A DNA stretch of 64,000 bases from Aurifilum marmelostoma (taxonomy: Eukaryota; Ascomycota; Sordariomycetes; Diaporthales; Cryphonectriaceae): positions 2,170,001 through 2,234,000 of the forward strand of contig JAMXSV010000008.1 of assembly GCA_027559495.1 (NCBI GenBank), given 5' to 3'. A program made the translations under genes and the position numbers. The notes beneath the pieces were generated by a model, which saw only the letters and a list, made by a program, of their open reading frames with translations, ran no database searches and was not told where the DNA came from. Of this stretch, positions 23,424 through 35,600 are shown in pieces. Within the stretch, counting starts at the first letter, position 1. Each line of letters starts with the position of its first letter.

Positions 23424-25448
23424 CTAGGCCTTCTCGTCACATGCGAACCCGCGTCCCATGTCCCTCGGTCTCAACCGGAGGCACCTGTCCAGCTGTCCGC
23501 GAGACAGCTTGAAGGTGACGTGCGCATCAATCAGCACCTTGCCGACACGGTCTCTCTCATCCTCGTAGTCCTCCCTCCACAGGCTCTCCGCCGCAAGCAC
23601 TTCTTCCCCTCGGACCGGAAACTGCCGTATCCACGCATCATATTCCTCGCGGCTCTGGCTCTCCATCTGAGCGCACAGGGCCTGCGCCGCCTCCGTCAGC
23701 TCGAAGTCGAAGCGCAGCAGGAGGAGAGCCAGCGCGATGGACAAGGAGTATGAAGCCAGTGCTCCTCCCGGGCAGATGCGCTTCCCAAACCCGAAGGCGA
23801 AGTTTGCGTGGGTGTGGTCCAGCGACACGCGTGGGTGTCCGCCTGCTTGATTCGTGGATCTGTTATCATCACTAGTCTCATCTTTGGTCTCTGACGACGA
23901 GGAGGACGAGGACAGCCACCGGTCGGGATTGAAGCGCCATGGATCAGGGAAGGCTTCTGCGTCGCGATGAAGTCCGTAGATGTTGGCCAGGACTGTCGCC
24001 CCTGGTGCTACGTGTACTCTCTTGCGCTTCCGTGCGTCCTCCTTGTTCTTGAGGTCGCATGACAGGGCCTCTGCCGTCGTGGGCGTGTGCCCAACCCCTG
24101 AGCTTCCCGTGGGTGTCATTCTCAGCGTTTCCTTGACGATGGCAGCTAGGTACGGTAGCTGTTCTAGGTCTTTAGAGGTGGGGGACTCTTCCTCAACAGC
24201 AGCACGACCATCATCACCTCTGTCTCCCAACAGGCTGTCAATCTCGGCCTGTGCCCGGCGAGTGACCTCGGGATAGCATGCAGCGGCAAGAAGGAACGTG
24301 TTGATGCTCATGGCTGTTGTCTCGGTGCCGGCCTCAAACAGACCTGCGGCAAGATATGCCACGCCATCTCGGCCTAGGTGATGATCTTGTTGCTGCCTGC
24401 TCAAGAGCTGCGCCGCTCCACACTCGTCCACAGATATCTCAACGCCTGAGTTCCCACTGGCCTTGTCACTGACCAGTCTGTCCTCCACATCCCGGAGTAG
24501 ACTGTTGAAGAGGCCGCTCTCGAAGTCGTGGTCTGCCTTCAGCTTTCGCTTCCAGGGCGAGAGGAAAGCAGGAAATATATCCAGGACAGGAAAGGCATCT
24601 GCCCAGTACCTCCCCGGCGTGAAGGCACTGGCGATGTTTCTTGAGACGAGCTCGAGCTGCTTCAGGATCGGGTCCTCGGGCGTGAGTGCCCTACGGGCAT
24701 AAGCGATCTGGAGGACGCTCGACGCCGTGAAGCGGGAGACTTCATCCACCAGTCCTGTGCCGCAGGGTTGTTGTTCTTGTGGGTGGGGGCGGTGCTCTAG
24801 CCTGGCGATGCGGTCGACCATCACCATGGCCTCGAGCCGCAAGGCCTTGGCCCACCTGGTCTTGATCTGGTCCCTTGTCAGGAGAAGGGAGAAGGCCTTC
24901 CGGTGGCGCATCCATGCTGCGCCGTAGGGCTGCAGCACGATCCTCTGCCCGCCGCTGAGGTGCTTGCCCGCCGCGACGGAAGGTGCTCGAGACGCGCACG
25001 AGGTGAGAAGTTTCTTGAGGGAACTTTCGTTGTCTGCCAGGGAGTTGACGAGGATGGTGGTGTCCAAGTGGCGCCATCCCGGATAGAACCAGGTGTTGAC
25101 CCACTGCATGAGCCGGGCCAGAGGGCTACGGGGTCTCAGCCTGAGGCTGATCACCGGCCCATACAGTCGAGATAGCCTCAGGTTGAATCTAGGCTCATAT
25201 TGTGGCCATCTCGTCCCATTATAGTAGATGCCATTTCCATCAAGCGTCGGAACATCGTCTGCGTCCAGGATGTCTACTGGCGCCCTGGGCTGCATCCAAG
25301 TCGTCCAGCGGCTCAGGGATGATTTGAAGATCGACAGCGCGCGGGAAGCGACAAGAAGACATGCAGCCGCGGCCAGCCAAGGCAGCAGATCGCTGGAGAG
25401 AGCCCACTCGATCATTGTTTCTGGATGGACTCTCTCAATGATGTACAT
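23424..25448 (-). CDS. cytochrome P450 monooxygenase, microsomal, unusually long
   Basis: Heme-thiolate monooxygenase in a single exon of 674 aa; fungal P450s are usually 500-550. A hydrophobic anchor lies at about residues 20-40 (LLPWLAAAACLLVASRAL). The I-helix motif AGTETT is near 373, ExxR (KETLR) near 439, NPDRW of the PERF region near 505, and the heme loop FGFGKRICPG has its cysteine near 557. The extra length comes from inserts: a Ser/Asp/Glu-rich stretch between NPDRW and the heme loop, a stretch around ESPTSKDLEQ before ExxR, and a long tail after the heme domain. The start has a second in-frame Met at residue 12. No introns are evident, which is less common for fungal P450s. The substrate is unknown; the nearest genes do not form a biosynthetic cluster with it. 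Confidence 0.93.
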   Translation of the reverse strand: MYIIERVHPETMIEWALSSDLLPWLAAAACLLVASRALSIFKSSLSRWTTWMQPRAPVDILDADDVPTLDGNGIYYNGTRWPQYEPRFNLRLSRLYGPVISLRLRPRSPLARLMQWVNTWFYPGWRHLDTTILVNSLADNESSLKKLLTSCASRAPSVAAGKHLSGGQRIVLQPYGAAWMRHRKAFSLLLTRDQIKTRWAKALRLEAMVMVDRIARLEHRPHPQEQQPCGTGLVDEVSRFTASSVLQIAYARRALTPEDPILKQLELVSRNIASAFTPGRYWADAFPVLDIFPAFLSPWKRKLKADHDFESGLFNSLLRDVEDRLVSDKASGNSGVEISVDECGAAQLLSRQQQDHHLGRDGVAYLAAGLFEAGTETTAMSINTFLLAAACYPEVTRRAQAEIDSLLGDRGDDGRAAVEEESPTSKDLEQLPYLAAIVKETLRMTPTGSSGVGHTPTTAEALSCDLKNKEDARKRKRVHVAPGATVLANIYGLHRDAEAFPDPWRFNPDRWLSSSSSSSETKDETSDDNRSTNQAGGHPRVSLDHTHANFAFGFGKRICPGGALASYSLSIALALLLLRFDFELTEAAQALCAQMESQSREEYDAWIRQFPVRGEEVLAAESLWREDYEDERDRVGKVLIDAHVTFKLSRGQLDRCLRLRPRDMGRGFACDEKA

Positions 25449-26240
25449 ATTTTAGTCAAATGTGTCTCCTCACACCAGCGTCCTACAAGATTTCCAATCA
25501 TTGATTTTAAACTCTCTGGACCGGCAGGGTCGGCTTCCAAACGTGCACGGTCTGATTGGTCGTGCTGACGCGCGTAACATGTCTGTTGTGTCAGTGCTAG
25601 TCATTCATGCTGTTGTTGGCGTCACTAGCCGGTTTTTGGGTTTCGTTTGGTATGCTTTGCTGTTCTTATACCGTATTGCTGCACGTGTATGCAGGCGGCC
25701 CGAAATGTTGAGCCCAACACGGATGGGATTATAAAACGTCGGTCAGACCGCCATAGGTTCATACCTCTGATTTCTGTCTCGACCCATTTCCTATTCTTTC
25801 TCTGCACATCTCATTTGAGGCATGAACCAAGACCGGGTCACCTCCCTGAGTGTTCGACCGGGTCCAGTTGTGTAACGCTGAGCTTGGCCAGCTTTCGACC
25901 GAAATGCCATGCGTCGTGTGAAATGATCCCTGCAGCGTCAGCGATTGTCGTAAGGCAATACATTGAGCATCGGCGTCAGCCGTAGCTCTCTCCTGTCTGA
26001 CAGCATCAAGGGGGTTGAATATCTCTCGCCGCCCTGAAGATGCCTCATCAAGTGCACCATTGAGAGAACAAACATTGGCTGCTAGAGTGGATTACTCGTG
26101 CTGCGAACAGCCAGTGAGTACTTGTGTGTGCATGGCTGTCGATCAGACAAGGCAAGCCCAGCCCGCCAGGGGTTGAGGGGAACGAAAAAATAAAATAAAC
26201 ATAATGATAAGTCGAATTCGATGAGCATGTAGCGAGCGGG
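25449..26240. other. intergenic region (P450 promoter / phosphatase 3' flank)
   Basis: 792 bp with no supported gene; it contains the P450 promoter on the minus strand. Confidence 0.55.
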
Positions 26241-27237
26241 TCACGGAGTCTGCACCAGATTTTTCCTGATCTCGACCAGATCCTGTTTCGAGAAGCCCAA
26301 GACCTGGGTCACGTAGCCCTCAAAGCCACCGTATTTCTGACCAACGGCATCGACGAAGGCGTCCCAACAGGAGCCCTTTAGGGCGACCAGGTTTAGGAAG
26401 CCCGGCACCTCGTAAAATCTGGACAGGTCGGACTCGTCACCAATGTCCGCGCCAGCTCCCTTGATCGCGAACTTGATCAGGTGCTCTCGCGCCGGCTCAT
26501 ACCCGATTCTGGACAGCAAGAAGTCTGTCTGGATGAGCTTGGGGTCGTAGCCGGCAAGGGTTTCGATCATGCCGGCCAGGACACCTGTACGGTCTCTCCC
26601 GGCTGTTTTTGGTGCGTGTGATGATGACATGCACCTCTTGTCAGCGGGACGGTGGGGGTCTTGTCAGAGGAGGAGCGGAAACAGGGACGCACTCACCTGT
26701 GCAGTGAAACATGATGGGGTCCTGAGGCCTGTCCCTTATACTCTTGAGCACCTCTCTGAAGACGCCCTGATACCAGTCCAGGACCTCAAAATACATGGCC
26801 ACGTACCCCTTCTCCCCCTCGCCCTCGACGAACGGTGCCAGGTCCACCTTGGCCGCCTGCTCGGTGGTCCCGTCAGAACCTAGCCACACGCCCTCGATGC
26901 CCTCAATCTCGGGATCGGGGCTCCTGGCGTGCTCATCCCTAGAGCGCAGGTCAAAGATGCGGCGCACGCCCAGTTTCTCCCGCAGGGCGGCGCGGCCTTC
27001 GGGGCTGGCGTGGAGGAGGTCGAGCCCACCCGTGCGATAGATGAAACCACGGCGGATCTTGGCGGGGCCGCCGCTGCTGCTGTTGTCATTGTCGCCTGTG
27101 AGCAGACCAAGGTCGCGCGTGTTGAAGGTGCCTGGAACGTAGACGAAGGGAGGTGTCTGCATGGCCGGAAGGAGCTGCTCAGGCGGGATCGGATGGCGGA
27201 CGTCTGTCTCTGCCAGGGAGCGCAATTTGGCGGCCAT
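26241..27237 (-). CDS. protein-tyrosine phosphatase, Y_phosphatase3 family
   Basis: Cysteine-dependent phosphatase related to the MptpB/fungal tyrosine-phosphatase group. Exons 27237-26697 and 26602-26241 with a 94-nt intron give 300 aa. The splice falls inside the catalytic P-loop and recreates HCTAGRDRTGV, with nucleophilic Cys near residue 179 and the phosphate-binding Arg six residues on. Upstream blocks NTRDLG, RRGFIYRTGGLD and RRIFDLRS are typical of the family. The C-terminal half is helical. There is no signal peptide; probably cytosolic. An unspliced transcript would lose the P-loop, so splicing of this intron decides activity. The physiological substrate (phosphotyrosine protein or phosphoinositide) is not visible from sequence. 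Confidence 0.92.
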
Positions 27238-28150
27238 GGTTGCGTGGAAGATGGAGGAGGGAGGAGAGTGGGAGCAGCGTAGAGGAGGTCTAACCGGGTG
27301 CTGATGGTAAGGTGTCTGTACGGTATAAATGTGCGTGAGATGCTGTTGCTTCCAGAATTATCGCTGTGGAATATATCCTCTTGAGAGAAGGATAAATGAT
27401 GAAAATGGAGCCCGCGGACTGCGTCTGTTGTGGAGCTGAAAATGACTACAGTATTGATACCAGCCCCTAGTTTCAAGCCTGGCTGCCCGTCTCGAATAGA
27501 GGGAAAAAGGCTAAACGAAGAAAGAAGAAAGAAAAAAGGAAAGAAATCAAACCAGAAGCCAGTGTCAAGCTTCAAATCCCTCAGATTGAGATTTTGAAAG
27601 TGCTTAGTGAGCCACAATGAGCGAGCAGAAAATGACGAGGAAGGTGTTGTAGAGAGAGACCTGAGATGGCTGGGATTGGCGAGGTCGGGCTTGGTTTTCC
27701 CGGTGCCGATGCGAAGGATGCGATTGATGACCACGGCAGGTGCGATCCTTCTCTGAATGACAACTTGTCAGCAAGAACGACCATTGTTCCCCTCTTGCCA
27801 TCTCGGAGCATTCATTCCATCTCCTTCCTCATCCCAGCTCTTTACCGCGTTCGGCCGTTGAGCCTCATGGGAGACATCACGAGACAAGGCTGTTGCCGTG
27901 AATCAACGATCGCGCAATCCTCCTCTTCGTCGCCGCCCCCCTGCTGTGCCGTACACTGAAGTCATACATACGTTTCCATTGCGCTTTGGTCACGTTCTTG
28001 GTCTGAGTTTTGCACGTCTCTCGGGAAATTGACCAACTCAGAACCTGAAATTCTACTATGGCTTGTTTTTGATATTCCCTCTTCTTCTTCTTCTTCTTCT
28101 ACTTCTTCAACTTGGTCTAACGTATCCCAGAACGACAATGCCGCCGGCAC
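27238..28150. other. intergenic region upstream of the phosphatase
   Basis: 913 bp with purine/pyrimidine-rich blocks, including a TTC repeat at about 28080-28104. No supported gene. Confidence 0.55.
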
Positions 28151-29329
28151 TCAGTGCTTGCCAAAGTTGTTGTTGACCAGCACATATCTGTACCTGGCCT
28201 TGCCCGCATCCATGTCCTTGGTCGCCTGGTTCGCCTCCTTCATGTCCAACAGCTGAATCCACGGCTTGATCTTCTTGTCGGCCGCCAGCTGCAGCATCTC
28301 GGGGATCTCGGTCGATGGGCTGCCGGTGGCGCTGCCGCCGACCTTGACTCCGCTCGCGATGAGGGTGAAGGCGTTGATGGGCGGCAGCTCGCCGCTGTCG
28401 GGCGCGCCCACCTGGATGAAGGTGCCGTGAGGCCGGAGGAGGGTCAGATATTGGGTCATGGGCATGTTGGGGCTCGACACGGTGCTGATGATCAGGTCCA
28501 GCGACCGGGAGTTCTTCTTGTCCCAGTCCTTGTCCTCGGACGTCGCGATGTACTCGTCACAGCCCAGCTTCAGCGCGTCGGCCTTCTTGTCGCTCCGCCT
28601 GCTGATGCCCACCACCTTGTCTGCGCCCAGGGCCTTGGCGAACAGGACCGCAAAGTGGCCCAGCCCCCCCCACGCCTACCACGCCCACCTTCTTGCCCGG
28701 GCCGCACCCGTTCATCTTGAGCGGCGAGTACACCGTAATGCCGCCGCACAGCATAGGCGCAGCGTCCTCGCTCGACAGGCCCTCGGGGATGGGTATGACA
28801 AAGTGTCCGTTGGTGCGGTTGTAATCGGCGTACCCACCGTACGACTTGCCCTCGTCGCCTGGGTATATGCTGCCGTACGTGTTGGTCATCTCGTTGGCGC
28901 AATACGACTCCTTGTGGTTCGAGCACTCGGCACAGTCGGACCGCAGGCACGTGCGCGCCTGGGCACCCACTCCAACGCGGTCGCCCTCCTTGATGTGCTT
29001 GACGTTCTTGCCTACGCGCACCGCCTTGCCCACAATCTCGTGGCCGACGACGCAGGCTGCCAGGTGGTCTCACGTTAGCATTCCTTCCCTCTGCCTCCCA
29101 CTACCTTACAGGACGCCGGACAGGCTGGGTGCAATCTCGACTTACGGTACGGTGTAGGGTACCACCCGCTCCTCAGCATGTGCACGTCAGAACCACACAC
29201 GCCACAGTGGGAGATCTCAATGTCGACGTCGTCCTCGGACCACTTCTTGGGCTCATATTCGCCCCATTCCATGTTGCCGATGGCGTTGGCATCCTTGCCC
29301 AGCCATCCTTCAAACTTGGGAGCTGCCAT
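28151..29329 (-). pseudogene. cinnamyl-alcohol-dehydrogenase-like NADP(H) reductase, one-base frameshift
   Basis: Zinc MDR enzyme of the CAD/yeast Adh6 group, which reduces aliphatic and aromatic aldehydes. Exons 29329-29146 and 29056-28151 with an 89-nt intron give about 362 aa if the shift is ignored. The catalytic zinc motifs CGVCGSD and GHEIVG and the structural four-cysteine lobe in CLRSDCAECSNHKESYC are complete; the first splice joins PTPY to PCVVGHE as in relatives. In the cofactor motif the C-run 28664-28671 has eight bases where seven give GVGGLGHFAVLFAKALGAD; as written the frame turns to GVGGAGPLC and stops soon after. Everything on both sides is conserved. Either a miscalled homopolymer or a real inactivation. 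It lies upstream of the phosphatase in the same orientation. Confidence 0.85.
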
Positions 29330-31052
29330 ATTGAGAGATTTGTATGTTGTGTGTGTGTGTGTGTTAAGGATGCTGCAAGGCGAGTTGGTTATAAGGGCTG
29401 TATGTCCAAAAGGCGAAGACCTGTTGAGAATGAGGAGATGCGAGTGTCGAGGCACATCAATCTCGAGCAGACAGGCTGTGCAGCAAGTGCTCTGCCTTTT
29501 ATATTCTACTCACGCTTGGTGGGCCGGGTCTTGTTCGGTAACCCTCTCAGAGAGAAGTCGGTCGATGACGTTATAATCGCCCAGCGCTTTAAAGTTGGCG
29601 GCAGCGCTCGTTCTTCGGCACAGGAGAGCATAGGTTCTACTATCACCGGTGCGTGGATACAACACCCACCTCTTCCCGCGCCTCCCCTCCTGCCGTTATC
29701 GCCCCCCTCCCTGGAAGCTAGGAACGCGTCTTTGCCTGTGGATAAATTCACCTGGCCGAGTCCCATCGGGCATGGGGAACTTCACTCAGGCAGGGCCATA
29801 GTCTGGCCTGCGCTGGTGACAATTAAAGTGGGCAGATGGGATCGCCCACGGTAATGAACCCGGGCCCGGAGAGCCTACACTTCCCAGTGTCCACATTTTG
29901 GGAGGGGTGGGTAGAGACAGGCTCTCTCCAGCGAATGGCTGGGCGCCATCTGCCGTCCCCAAACGCCGAAACATTAAGTCCTAAATCCAAGCCTTCACTC
30001 TTTTTTTTTTTTTTTTCGATTTCACATCAACCCTATCCACACATCACGTCACGTCAAGAACCGGGTACAACGTGCTTCTTGTTTATACGGTGAAGACAAT
30101 TTTTCGTCTCGTCTCGTGTTTTTCCTGGGTGGCCATCAGCCATGTAGTTCCATCTCACCTCGCGGGAACTACCACAAATTCCGTCCTCAAACTCCGAACA
30201 AGAAGGGCGGGAAAGGAGGGGGAAAAAAAAAGGTTGCCAAGTTTGACTACTGAAGTAGCGACCACTTGGAGACTTGAGTCATGCCGGGGCGTGAGTAAGC
30301 ATGCCGCATGTTCTATCTACAAAGTGACTGACGGCTCAAAGACCGCTTTTCTCCTTAGTGGTGTAAGGATGTATAATCAGCGCCAGATCGTTCCAATCAA
30401 GGGGGAGTGTGAGACAGACAAGACAAACAAAAAATCAAAAAAAAAAACCAAAAAAAACCACGACTCTCGCGTGACTCGAAGGGGGTGTCATTGGCCTCAT
30501 TGGGTGTCGGCGATAGTTACGCTAGCCATGTGCTTATCATACATGTCGTGTAATGCCCAGCCCAGCCCACGTGGGGACATCAAGTTACGGATGGGTGGGT
30601 GGGCTTGGCGATACTGTATGGACACGATCCCGAAATGCAACACGAAAAAGAAGGTGGGGCGCTTTCCTGCACCCCAAGGACACACACACACACACACCTC
30701 TCTCTCTCTCTCTCTCCTTGCTATAGTGCTAGAGAGCATGCCATGTCAAGGTCCATCAAGGACTGACCTCTCATACCTCGATTCATCATCGGGAGGCAAA
30801 ACAGCCTCAGTATCATTATATCTGATTGCTCATATAGGTACTCCAGAAACATTAGAACATGATCCCGTTGCGAAGTGTCCATAAGTCTCTTGTCTTCGTC
30901 TCCGCGACCACTCAAAGGGATAGTGTTAAAACTAATGGTCTCCGCGGGAAAGAAAAAAAAAAGAAAACACATTACGCAGGCCAACATGGTCTCAAGTAAG
31001 CGATACATTGAAGAAAGACCCTCGCCGCGCTCTCCTGAGCCCCTGGAGCCTC
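29330..31052. other. 1.7-kb intergenic region
   Basis: CAD-like promoter (with a GT repeat at 29350-29364) and 3' flank of the FHA-forkhead gene. A 270-codon plus-strand frame at 30072-30884 lacks any family resemblance and runs through A-tracts, CA and CT repeats (30678-30717); it is not called. Confidence 0.5.
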
Positions 31053-32605
31053 CTACCGCTGCGCGGATCGGGTCCGGACGTACTCGCCGAACCGCGTCTC
31101 AAGATGCTTCATGAGAGCCTTCTCGGCCTCCGCAAAGTGTTGCTTCTGCTGCTCCGACTTGGACTGCACAAACGTATCATCCGTAAACCCGAGCAGCCGA
31201 TCGACCGCGCTCATGATCAGGGACTCGCCCAGGAGCGGGTCGAGCTTTTCCGCGAGAGTCGGCAGGATAGACTTCTTGAAGCTCAGGATGACGCTGACCA
31301 GCTTTGGGTCCAGCAGCTCGACCTCCTTGGGGGCTTCTGGCGTGGCTCCAGGACCAGGTGTGGTCGAGCTCGGCCTTGCTCCGTGGGGGGCTGGGGAGTT
31401 TGTGGCCGGAGTGCCGGCGGGACCAGCGGGCTTTGGGGTTGCGCTGATCACAGGTCCCGCGGCTGACGAAGACACGCTTGGGCGCTGAGTAGTAGTAGGA
31501 GTAGTAGGAGTAGTAGTAGCGGTGGCAGTAGCAGCGACGGGTCTAGGCTGGCCAGGTGCGCTCGCCCCGGAGGTAGGACCCGCAGAACCGGATCTCGGGG
31601 CAGTAGCTACAGAGGTTCCTGGCGCAGTCGGCGCAGTCGGTGCAGCGGTCGCAGAAACGGGCTTGGAAGCCCCAAAATCAACAGGTGTGCTGGCTCCTGG
31701 TGCGACCGCGGTAGGAACGGACCCCGGAGAAACACCCTTTGAGGGCGTTGACGCGGGAGATGCAGTGGCTGAGGAGACAGCTCTGGGAGCAACGGATGCG
31801 GCGGCCGCCGAGCTGGTCTGGACAGGACCTGTAGAAACAGCTGTCGACGGAGTGGTCGCAGGCGCACTCGGGCCAGGACTTGAGGCTACCGGCCTTGGGG
31901 CTATACTCGTCGGGGCCGCGGTCGTGGTAGGTACCGGCCGAGTAGAGACAGAGCTTGGAGGAGCAGCTGCGGCAGGGTTCGTAGGTGCATCTGCACTGGG
32001 CCCTGGACCTGCACCTGGCGCTTTGGCAACAACGTCATTCGTACACGAGGGCGCACCTGGAGCAGGACCAGGGCCGGGTGCTGGAACAGCAGATCCGGCG
32101 ACCCCGGCTGCAGCAGGAGCTGCAGCAGGAGGAGGAGGCGGTGTAGGCGCAGCAGCAGGAGGCGGTGGTGGTACACTGGGCGCTCCAGGGGTGCCGCTCA
32201 CAGGCGCGCCCGTCTTGGGCCCGGCGACAATAGGGTTTAAGGTGCCAGGGCTTGCTGTCACAGGTAGCGCATTTGGTGTGACTCCAGCGGAGGCAGGCTT
32301 GTGACCAGTCGAATTCATCAGAGCTGGCTGGTTGTTGACAGGCACGGGTCTTGTCGCCCCGTTCACAGTGCCTCCTACCACTGGGGACCCAGACACTGGA
32401 TTAGTAGCAATCGGTTGGGGCCTCGCAGCAGTAGCAGCAGCAGTAGCAGCAGCAGTAGCGGCATTGCCATTTGGAGCAACTAGCCGGGGCGAGTGCGCGT
32501 GCGTGTGAGCTGATGGGTTTGGAACCGTGTGGGCAGCTGCGCTTGGAGTGCTGTGAGGGGCGCCCACCCGAGCAGCAGTCGTAGGCAGGGACCCAGGACC
32601 ACCGT

Positions 32606-32639
<34 letters not shown>

Positions 32640-35600
32640 CTTTGTTGGGGCCACCGAGGCCGAAGCAGAAGAGGCTGCCTTGGCGGCCTCCTCGGCGCGA
32701 CGCTTTGGATAGATCTGCTTGTGTTGGCGGAAGACGTTGAGGATGAGCTTCTCATAAGACTCGAGTTCAGGGATCAGGCTTCTCTCGGTCAGTCCCAGGC
32801 CGCGGTTGATGACGGACATGGCGACCACCTCGGACCGCTTGCCCTCCTTGGCCTGCAGCTGTTTGATGACCTCGGCACGGAACTCCCTGATGAAGAACCT
32901 GAGGAAGGGCTCGATGACAGGGCCGAGGGGCGCCGCAGGGGCGCCGTTCTGCGCTGGGTGCAGCTGATGTGAAGATGGCGCAGGCCTCGGCGCGTTCGGT
33001 GCCGGGTGCATGGTAGGGGCCGGGGGCCCGTGTTGAGGTCTGAGCGGTGGCCCTTGTCCCGGCCTGGCCAGAGGCGGGCGGTGTGCAGCGTTTGGTCCAG
33101 CGGCAGCAGGGGCATGATTTGCGACATGTGGCGGTGGCGGTCTGTTGGCATATGCCGGGTTGTATGAGGGTGCTTGCGTCCCAGGATGCTGTGGTCGCGG
33201 CGCTGTGGTGGCTGCTGCTGCTGCTGCTGCTGCTGCTGCGTAGCCGTTTGCTGGCGGTGGCGCCCCTGGCGCCTGGTGTTGAGGGTACGCAGGGCGCGGA
33301 GGACCGTGCTGGTGGGGGGGCCAACACCGGGCTGTGCTGTGTTGGACGCAGGAGGGCCCTGGTGAATCTGATATGCCTGTCCGTTGGGGGGATACCGGGG
33401 TGGCAGGTTGGGCGTGAGAGCCGTGGGGTGCGCCGTGGGATGGTGGATATGGTGTTGAGGATGATGGGTAGGAGGCTGGTATGGGTGGCTGTAGCCATTG
33501 TACATGCCAGCGGGGCGAGGCTCGGCGATCGAGTCGCTGGGCTTGCGCTTCTTCCCAGACTCCAGGGGAACGCCGGGAACACGATGCCAGTTGCCCTCGA
33601 TCTTCTTGAAGCACTCGCTGCCGAGCAGGTTGTGCCGGACGCTGCTCTCCCAGCCCTTGGTGTCGACACAGAAGTAGAAATAGGGCCACCTCTCCTGTAT
33701 CCTCTTGTAGACCTGCTTGAGGCTGTAGCCCTTGGGGGGCGCGGCGGTCATGATCTCGTCTATGAGGAGCTGGTAGTTCTTGGTCGGCTTCTGCAGCTGC
33801 TCCTCGGTGAAGTCCTCGCGCCTCAGCTCCAGGGGGGGCGTCTTGTGCTTCATGGACTTCTCCTTGGCAGGCTTGTCGCCGTCCGGCTCCTCCTCTCCGT
33901 CCTCGCCCTTGGGCTTGCGGGGCTTGTACTTTCGCTTCTCCCCCAGGCCGTCGACGCCCTCGGGCAGAGGGTGCTTCCTGGGGCGGCCGACCTTGCGCTT
34001 CTGCGGCTGGTCGCCGGGCTCCTGGGGCGGCATGTTGCGCTTTGCCTCTTCCTGGGCCTGCTTCTTAAGCAGCCGCTCCTCCCTCTTCGACATGATGCCG
34101 TTCTTGGGCGGCCTGCCGGGGCCACGCTTCTTGGGCGGCAGGGACAGATGCGACAGCTTGTCCGCGTCGTCAGGACTCGATTCGGGCTTGAGGCTGCCGT
34201 CCATGGCGTCGGACTCGACCGTCTCCCGGATCTCATCGTCCGCATCGGGGTTGGAGAGCTCGGCCAGCGCCTCCGGCGCATCCTCCATGGCCTCGTCCGA
34301 GTCGTCCGAGTCATCAGAGTCGGCAGCCTGAGTATCCGCCTGAGCCTCCTCCTCGGCCTCGGACGAGTCATCCGTATCGTGCATCTCGTCCCCGCGGGAG
34401 CTCTGGAAGTCGAAGCTCATCTCCTTGCCGTTCTCCGAGTAGGTCCTGCTCGCCGGTGCACTCGCCTCGGGCTGGGGCTCCGCGCCGGTCTTGCCGTCCT
34501 CCACGCCGGCGAGGTAGAACTGGATCGTTATGTACTGGATCTGGAGCTCGTCGCCGGAGTACAAGGTGAAGACGTCGCCCTCCTTGTGGTGGACGGAGCG
34601 ACAGAAGACGCCGTTCCGGCCGAGGACAAAGCCCTTCCAGACCTTCTCCTCGGCGTCGTACGAGATCTTGAGGTGTTCCCTCGAGATACCCTTGGTGCTG
34701 GCCCACATGTCTGGGCCCTCGCCGTGGATCCTGACATGTGCGATCTCATCCTGGCTCTTGAGGCTGGTGACGTCTCCGGGGCCAGGGGCGTAGTCAACAT
34801 ATTGACGACTGCTGATGGTGTTGGAATGGGCACTCCCCGAGGCGCCCCGGGACTGCTCAGCAGCGGCCCGCTCACCAGCAGCAGTCTTGCGCCTCTTGGC
34901 AGGCCGAGGGTTGTCGTCGCCGTCGGACTCGGGGCCCAGGGCGCCTCCCTCCTCGCTGGCAAAGGACTTGGGGTGGTGTCGGCCTCGACCTGCTGCCCCT
35001 GGGGCGCGAGGCGGCGTCGGCGGGGGCAGGCCCTTGGCCATGTGCTCCTCGACCTTGAGCCTGTGTGCCCTCTCCTTCCTGGCCTGCAGAAAGATCTTCT
35101 GATCCCTGCCGATCAGGACGGTGCGGGTGGTGATCCAGGTGGTGCTGTCGGGAAACTCCAGCTTTCCATATACATTGGGAGGATGTTCGTACTCCTCCTC
35201 CTCCTCTTCCTCGTCCTCGCCGAAGGGGAAAGTCTGGCCGGCGGCGGCAGCAGCAGCAGCAGCAGCCCCAACGTTGGCGAAGGGGTAGTTCGCCATCGGT
35301 ATGTCTGGTATATAAGGTTGATTGGCCTGGGCAAGGAGTTCGGGGTACAGGGGAAGAGGCTGCTGGGACAGGGCGTCATAGTACCCAGCCTCTCCAGAGA
35401 GGCCAAGAAGATGGTTGGCCGCAGGGATCTCGGCACTGTCGGTGCCATCCGCGTGTCTCCAGAGCGAGCGCACCCAGGCCAGACCCTCCTCGGTGCCCAA
35501 GTCGACGAAGCCATTGGCGGTGCCGGCGGGCGCGAGAGAGGCGGGAGGGATCTGGTCCTGGGCGGCAGGGGTGGAGGGTGCCTCGTTCGCAGTCGCAGGG

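Noticed and set aside
30072..30884. 270-codon plus-strand open frame
   Set aside because: Crosses A-tracts, CA and CT repeats, has no domain resemblance and no clear codon bias; probably chance.
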